DNA from: Lumbricus rubellus | Lineage: Eukaryota; Annelida; Clitellata; Crassiclitellata; Lumbricidae | Direction of reading: 5' to 3' | Assembly (NCBI GenBank): GCA_945859605.1 | Contig: OX243822.1 | Span: 10,266,739-10,330,738 of the forward strand | Length of the DNA stretch: 64,000 nucleotides | Shown here: positions 57,815-64,000 of the stretch, in pieces | How the letters are laid out: every line of letters starts with the position of its first letter | Position numbering within the stretch: the first letter of the stretch is position 1 | Notes under the pieces: generated by a model | What the model was told of the DNA's origin: nothing | Databases searched by the model: none | The model's input: only the letters and a program-made list of their open reading frames with translations | Program-made: the position numbers and the translations under genes

Positions 57815-57970
57815 TCCTCCGGTCTGTCTTTATGTCTGTCTATCTGTCTAGTGTCTATCTGTCTGTCTGTCTGCCTGTCTGTCCGTCTGTCTGTCTGTCT
57901 ATCTATCTATCTGTCTGTCTGTCTGTGTGTCTGTGTGTCTGTCTGTGTGTCTGTCTATCTATCTATGTTC
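57815..57970. repeat. (TCTG)n field
   Basis: ctgtctgtctgtctg with ctat and gtgt variants. Confidence 0.94.
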
Positions 57971-58064
57971 CCGCAGATAATTATTTAAGTGTAGGCCTAT
58001 GTATGTCACAGTATGTGCATTTTTCAGACACCTTCCATAGCGCATTATCATAACCCAACGATAG

Positions 58065-58388
58065 CGCGGCCTACCCTACCCAGCAGATCTTCCAGTCAGT
58101 AAGAGCAAAACAGATGATGATGCACAGTGCTTAGAAGAAGTTTCCACTGGTGAACTCCCGTCGACATGTAGAACGCGGCCGATAGATTCCCGCCGAAAGC
58201 CGACACGTTGGTGTCTGATTTTCACCAGACATTGCCTGTCAAAATGTCTGGCTTTCAATCAGGATAGGCGCCGTGCTGTAATCTTTTCAAGGAAGCAGAG
58301 ATTCGAAAAAGTCATCGGCCGACCGAACAGCGGTTTCGGATTTCAACAGAGTGCCAGCATTAATTATTTGCCAGACATGGGAAGCTGA
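58065..58388 (+). other. Non-repetitive open frame, weak exon candidate
   Basis: 107 codons without a stop, ending at TGA 58386-58388, with no early ATG. An acceptor-like cctacccagcag ends at 58086. Mixed composition (for example KTDDDAQCLEEVSTGE and KQRFEKVIGRPNSGFGF) is unlike the repeats around it. No family recognised; a frame this long can occur by chance in 64 kb. Confidence 0.2.
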
Positions 58389-58549
58389 GCGAAAATGGAA
58401 TTAAGCCAGCGGAGGGATTAGACCCGGAAAATAACCAAAACACTGATGAAGACAAAACCGACGGCAAAATGACGACAGCAGTGACGAAATAATGACGTCG
58501 GAGACTGGGACGATGAAATGACGGCAGGAAGGAGGACACGATGACGACA

Positions 58550-58610
58550 ACAATGACGAGATGATGATGACGATTACGATGACGACGACGACGACAACGA
58601 CGACGACATT
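58550..58610. repeat. (GAC)n/(GAT)n triplets
   Basis: gatgatgatgacg and gacgacgacgacgacaacg. Confidence 0.9.
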
Positions 58611-59237
58611 ATGAGGGTTTATCTAGACGTCTTTGTCGTTGGTCAGTTCCTTGCACAGGAAATAATTTTCCCCTCACGACCTTGTTTTAGTCTTCCACTC
58701 CAGAATCTACATTTTTGGTCCAAATTCACAAAATGTTTGAATTTTTCACTTCTTTCGAGCATTTTCACCAATACGAAATATATATTTATGTAAACAAAGT
58801 TGGAAAAACCGCCGTAAGAAAAAATCTAGATACTGACAAAAAAACCTATCTAGGTGGAAAAAGCTATGAGTGGCATCCTTGATGTTGTCAGTGCCTAAGC
58901 GGCCTGCTGCATGCCGTCCGCCCAAAAGCCAACAAACTAAATGAACGCTGCACCGAGAACAATAGTGACACAATAATAAAGTTAGCGACAGCGGAATGAT
59001 AATAGAATGACGACAGCAATGACGACACAAACCTGACATGATGACAGCACAATGAAACCTGTTGTCTGCAGGTCAACAACAAAAAGTCACAACAAGAACA
59101 ACAATAGTAACAACGACAGCTCTGCGTTAAATAGCAACAGCAGCTGTTGCTATTGCAGCATAACAATTCAGAGCAATACAGGAACAGCTGCAAACACATT
59201 TCTGTATATACACGGGCGCTATAAAAGGCTGCGGGCA

Positions 59238-59420
59238 TGACTATGGTATCGGGGACTTAGCTGCGGTTTAGGGTTAAGTTAGGCGTCGTTATTGTCGTTT
59301 GAGATTAGGTTCCGGTTTAGGGTTTGTGTGGTCATTAAGTATGTGTCGTCATTAGATAGGCCTACTGTCAACAATACTGTAAAATGTACATATACATGTA
59401 TATGCCGGTCCCCGATACTA
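59238..59420. mobile_element. MITE related to 40273-40445
   Basis: Ends gactatggtatcggggac / ccggtccccgatactac, with interior ggtttagggttaagttaggc. Same terminal motif and inverse-type interior. Confidence 0.55.
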
Positions 59421-59684
59421 CATATATGCCTTCCTGGACTTTAGATGTTGGAGTTAGTCAAGCGATAATATCTTCGTCAGTTGGCGGTTTCAGCAGCTGG
59501 CAGTCACAGATGTCGTTAGCAGTCAGCAGTGATGAGAATTGAAAGATGGTCATTCTCTGACATCGTCACTAAATTAGCAATCATTCTAACGGAGATTTTT
59601 AAAAATATCGGAGAGTTATCGAAGGCTGGGAGAGACGCATGCTTCAGCTAAACACATGTGGGTTACTGTATACATTGTTCATTG

Positions 59685-59905
59685 TGGGGCGCGGTGGTGT
59701 AGTGGGTATGTTCGTTGCCTTGCAGCCGTAGGGTTGCAAGTTCGAATCCACCTCAAGTCGTCTCGTAGGGACCAAATCCTTACCTCGCAACTGCTCAGCA
59801 CTTCGGCGTGAAACTTCGATTCATTGTTCGCACTGTTACAGTATAGTCAGCAGCGCTTCTGATTTGCAATCTTGAAGGGGCGCTATAACAAGTGCACATA
59901 CAAAT
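59685..59905 (+). mobile_element. Full-length tRNA-derived SINE
   Basis: ggggcgcggtggtgtagtgg opens the head; A box near 59697-59707; B box agttcgaatcc at 59739-59749; the core is changed here (tagggaccaaatccttacct), then gcgtgaaacttcgattc, cttgaaggggcgctataaca and tail gtgcacatacaaataaa. Best copy for defining the head and tail. Confidence 0.85.
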
Positions 59906-60129
59906 AAACAGAATAAACAATCGACTTCTTCTGTGTTTGCTTTGTATCTATAATTGCCAATTACTATTTCGATGTATTATTACAACGTTGTCTTATGCTC
60001 TATGTTCCGCTATTCTCTTGCAAGTGGTAGGTTACAAAGCCGCTACATCATATACCTTCATTGATCAATTAGTTACGGTATTCGTTTAATCTCAACAGCC
60101 CGACCAAGAAGAGCGCCTGTATACTTCTA

Positions 60130-60250
60130 TATACAGCGCCTTCAAAAGCCAAGTCGCGGGAACCAGCTTGACGCTGTTCTTGAGCTCTTGATGGTCATCA
60201 CTGTCTTGTCAAGCTGGTTCCCGCGACTTGGCTTTTGAAGGCGCTGTATA
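60130..60250. repeat. Perfect 43-bp inverted repeat, 35-nt loop
   Basis: Arms 60130-60172 and 60208-60250 are exact reverse complements (outer tatacagcgccttcaaaagc, inner gaaccagcttgac). The arm matches the GAAAGCCAAGCGC repeat family. Confidence 0.92.
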
Positions 60251-60539
60251 TTGTATAACGAAGTCCCAAAATAACAATTACGATTACCAACGGCTGTCAC
60301 TGCACGTCTCTTTTAATAAAAAAAACCGATGTAATTGTCTTTCAGTCTGACGCCATGTTGTCGTGTGTCCACCGGTGGACAGAGGGCGTCAGTGAGCTCA
60401 TGATGGTCATCACATGTCACGTGCTTGCCTCAACAACGATTTTCCATCTTTCATCATGCCAACCATCGACGCCGAGTAAGCAGCCTATTAGAACTTCAGA
60501 ACATCACGAAACAATAAAATATGAAGCAATGCTGGGTAA

Positions 60540-60600
60540 TATGCATGCATGCATGCATGTACATGTATGCATGCATGTATACATGTATGTACGTATGCAG
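60540..60600. repeat. (GCAT)n/(GTAT)n microsatellite
   Basis: atgcatgcatgcatgcatgt with palindromic units. Confidence 0.9.
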
Positions 60601-61145
60601 ACACCTCGGCAAGAAAATGTCTGCCATAGCTAAAACTTGAACCCGAACCACACCAGCTAAACAGTCCAGCATTCTAAGCCTAGTCGCACTATCGGTATCT
60701 CCTCAAACCAGACATCGCCTTTCAGACACTTTTGTTTCTAACAGAAGCATCTGAAATAAAAACCCAAGATCCTATGCATCGCCTACATGATGTCGCGACC
60801 ACTCAGCCTGCAATCCCGCTAATGCAGTCGTCAATGGCTCAACAAATAGGAAGCTTTATATGGCGCCGTTAAAAAACACGACAGAGTCGGAGTGGACGAA
60901 AACGTACGTGACGAAGAGGAGAAGAATTCTTGTACAGTGTCAGCAGCAGTCCAACATGGAGACATGCTCCGACGCAGCCGACTAGTTTACACTGGCGCTA
61001 TAACATCAATTGATGATGTAGCCTACACTGTACAGGAATCATATGATCGTGTAACGGTAGAAAAAGTAGCTGCAGTGTTACGTCACTGTGTGATAACCAG
61101 TGTGAGAATCATCATAAAAAATACTAACTGAGGGTTGGACAATAG
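60601..61145. other. Intergenic, no gene recognised
   Basis: An ORF of 79 codons at 60892-61131 has mixed composition but no motif or splice context. Confidence 0.35.
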
Positions 61146-61149
61146 GCTA

Positions 61150-61315
61150 ATCCACTTGGAATTTGGGTGTGGAAAACATACTTTACTATATGGGGTTCTA
61201 AGAAAGACTGGGGGCTGAAACCACCCCTAAGCCTCCCGGAAATTCTCACTCTGGTGATAATAAAGATGACGAGAAGCTTGGGACTGGCACTGGTGAATCG
61301 TGTAACAGAAATTGA
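61150..61315. repeat. Dispersed repeats
   Basis: 61150-61255 resembles 16690-16860; 61272-61312 is a short inverse piece of the CAGTGCCAGTCCCAAGC family. gtaatcgtaatcgtaatc follows at 61327-61344. Confidence 0.45.
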
Positions 61316-61626
61316 TTATGGATTTTTGTAATCGTAATCGTAATCAGGACTGTAGTTGAGAGTATATACTATATAGGCGGGTACGTAGCGTGTACTCAAC
61401 TACATGTATACTCACCTCTCAAATATTTGTGTTTTGTAGTTTAATCGTCGTATACTATACCTGTTGTTGCTCTAAATTTTCTGTTGCGTACGCTGCCATT
61501 TTCCTCTGCCATGGATATTGCTGTTATTTTAAGCATACAGTGTGTAGACCTTTGTTATTCTACTCTTGTTGCCATAACAAAATAGAATCGTTAGGTTGCT
61601 TTCTCCCCGATGTTGTTTCACTCCCT

Positions 61627-61670
61627 TCTGTTGTTGTTGTTGTTGTTGTTAATGTTGTTGTTGTTGTTAA

Positions 61671-61710
<40 letters not shown>

Positions 61711-61787
61711 GCTGTTGTTGTTGTTGTTGTTGCTGTTGTTGTTGCTGTTGTTGTTGTTGTTGTTAATGTTGTTGTTGTTGTTGTTAA

Positions 61788-61836
<49 letters not shown>

Positions 61837-61860
61837 GCTGTTGTTGTTGTTGTTGTTGTA
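61627..61860. repeat. (TTG)n triplet repeat, about 230 bp
   Basis: Long ttgttgttg with aatg and ctg interruptions. V- and L-rich ORFs and the N-rich minus ORF are artefacts. Confidence 0.97.
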
Positions 61861-62109
61861 TAACACGGCGAGTGGTCGCCAAGGGTTTGATCTCGATGTG
61901 AGATTCCTCCAATGAATATAATTTACGAATATACTAAATATAGGATTTCCGCAAATAGAATGGCCACATAGGATGGCCATAAAATTAATAGAGTATACAG
62001 ATCTGAACGACTAAAGTCTTTTTGTTTAGCCGTGACTGCTATGGGAGCACTGCTCATTACGTTTACTGAATTGGCGCTATGTAAGTCCCTAGAATGATTA
62101 GATGAATGC

Positions 62110-62212
62110 CGCCATTGCTCATAGTTTGGCAGTGCCAGTCCCAAGCATGGAGAAAGGAGGAGGGCGACACTAATCATCTTTAATATGACACAGACAGTTT
62201 CGTTACACAGCA
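62110..62212 (+). repeat. Dispersed repeat (CAGTGCCAGTCCCAAGC family)
   Basis: ggcagtgccagtcccaagca, ggaggagggcgacactaatc and gtttcgttacac; collinear with 7650-7741. Confidence 0.65.
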
Positions 62213-62223
62213 GCAAGCAAGCA

Positions 62224-62300
62224 TGGATGAATGAATGGATGGATGAATGAATGAATGAATGAATGGATGAATGAATGGATGGATTAGATAGATGAATAAA
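62224..62300. repeat. (GAAT)/(GGAT) microsatellite
   Basis: ggatgaatgaatgaatgaat. Confidence 0.93.
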
Positions 62301-62374
62301 TAGGTTAATGAATGCACAATTGCACATACATGTAGGCCTATAGTTATCGAATGTCATATTGAACAGGTGGATGT

Positions 62375-62435
62375 GATGGGATCACTCCTGAGTAGGTTTA
62401 TCGAAGGGGCGCAATAGAAGTCCATAGAATGACTG
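62375..62435 (+). repeat. SINE-type 3' end
   Basis: atcactcctgagtaggttta and tcgaaggggcgcaatagaag, tail gaatgactgactgaataa. Confidence 0.5.
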
Positions 62436-62689
62436 ACTGAATAACTAATGAATTTGCATAGTTGTCTGACGTCATCGTATTGCTGAAAAACAGGTAGCCA
62501 TGGCAACAGTTTTGGTCGGACGTCATCGCTGGAGAAGGTGAATCCGAACGCAGGTGCAACGGAACAACGACTCTTGTCTTTCCTTTTGTATTCATATGAC
62601 ACGGACGCGAGAGGGGTGAACAGCAACGTCACCGTTACCGTTGAGATACAGCTGCTGTTGCTAAGGATACAAGGACTGGTGAGTCATCG

Positions 62690-62844
62690 ATGATGATGAT
62701 GGTTATTATTATTTATATTATTATTAGTAGTATTATTAGTATTATTAATTATAATAATAATAACAATAATATTAATGCTAATATTATTATAATTTTTATT
62801 ATTATTATTATTATTATTATTAATATTATCCTCATTTTCATAAT

Positions 62845-62845
<1 letters not shown>
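62690..62845. repeat. (ATT)-rich low complexity
   Basis: ttattattattattatta. Confidence 0.9.
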
Positions 62846-63366
<521 letters not shown>

Positions 63367-63549
63367 CGATGTTGTCTTTCAACTATAATTGCCTTCTGGA
63401 TCGTTCTATCTCATTTTTGCTGTAGTTCTATTTTCTCTCGCTACATGTATCTGCTGATCTGGTTACATTCTTGCTACCATCTACATTATTTTATCTTTCT
63501 AAATTGTCTTTTGACTTTCAAGTTTCAAGAGCAACTTCTTTCGTTCTCC

Positions 63550-63935
63550 GTCCGTCTACCCTCACTCTGTCTCTGTTTCTGTCGGTTTCTGTTTCTGTTC
63601 AATGTCTATCTCTGTCAGTCCCTGTCTGTGTGTATCTGTGTGTCTGTGTTTTTGTCTGTCTGTCCATCACTTTCTCTGTCTCCGTCTACGGCTCCCTCTT
63701 CGTCTTCGTCTGTCTGTTTGTCTCTGTTTGTCTCTGTCTGTCGGTCTGTCTCTCTGTCTCTGTCTCTGTCTCTGTCTCTCTCTCTGTTTCTCTCTCTCCC
63801 TATCTTTCTATCTCTCTTTGTCTCTCTGTCTCTGTCTGTCTGTCTCTTTTTCTCTCTCTCTCTCTGTCTTTCTCATCTCTGTCTCTCTCTGTCTGTCTGT
63901 CTTGTCTCTCTCTCTCTCATTTTTTTTTATTACTT
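63550..63935. repeat. (TCTG)/(TCTC) pyrimidine field
   Basis: tgtctctgtctctgtctc and ctctctctctctc. S/L/C ORFs are artefacts. Confidence 0.94.
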
Positions 63936-64000
63936 TCGTGCTATCGCTTTAACTCTATAAATCGTCCTTGCCTTTCAGCTGCCATGAACATCTTTTCCCT

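Noticed and set aside
59685..59760. Functional tRNA gene
   Set aside because: A and B boxes are present but acceptor stem does not close and the sequence continues as a SINE with multiple copies.

Overview
The window looks like nuclear DNA of a multicellular animal, most likely a marine invertebrate. Evidence: a spliced gene with six visible coding exons and GT-AG introns whose product is clearly TFG (Trk-fused gene, a metazoan ER-exit-site protein); tRNA-derived SINEs with pol III A/B boxes; LINE, mariner and hAT-type transposon remnants; and an exceptional load of tetra- and trinucleotide microsatellites. There are no operons, ribosome binding sites or prokaryotic genes. The exact phylum cannot be fixed from the sequence alone.

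Layout. 1-4.85 kb: SINE-type repeats, a CpG-containing stretch ending in a strong splice donor (possible TFG promoter or first exon), and a LINE 3' fragment. 4.85-9.45 kb: TFG on the + strand, six coding exons, 405 aa, with SINE and TTAA-mini-element insertions in its introns; 3' UTR to about 10-10.4 kb. 11.4-34 kb: intergenic DNA built from microsatellites ((CAGA)n, (GGAT)n, CT/CCT tracts), hAT-type elements with 8-bp target duplications, a 57-bp-armed foldback and dispersed repeats. 34.2-35.4 kb: a decayed mariner nested in a SINE that ends in a long (CATA)n array. 35.5-43.3 kb: triplet palindrome, (TCTG)n/(CAGA)n fields, a LINE RT fragment, two further copies of a 190-bp hAT MITE and (CCGT)n. 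43.4-45.5 kb: a decayed 2.1-kb element sitting inside (TA)n. 45.7-58 kb: polypyrimidine/polypurine and tetranucleotide fields, a LINE fragment split by a hAT insertion, and a fourth 190-bp MITE. 58-64 kb: one possible exon, a tRNA-SINE, a perfect 43-bp-armed hairpin, (GTT)n and a very long (ATG)n.

Only one gene (TFG) can be supported with confidence. The other open frames are low-complexity translations of repeats or chance ORFs; a few non-repetitive islands are flagged as weak exon or promoter candidates. I found no new protein-based system. The strongest new signals are transposon families definable within the window: a 182-192-bp hAT MITE with four copies and target duplications, a CORE-like tRNA-SINE with a CATA tail, short TTAA-ended elements, and several large inverted repeats. 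Repeat identities come from reading termini, duplications and short translated motifs; no database was searched.
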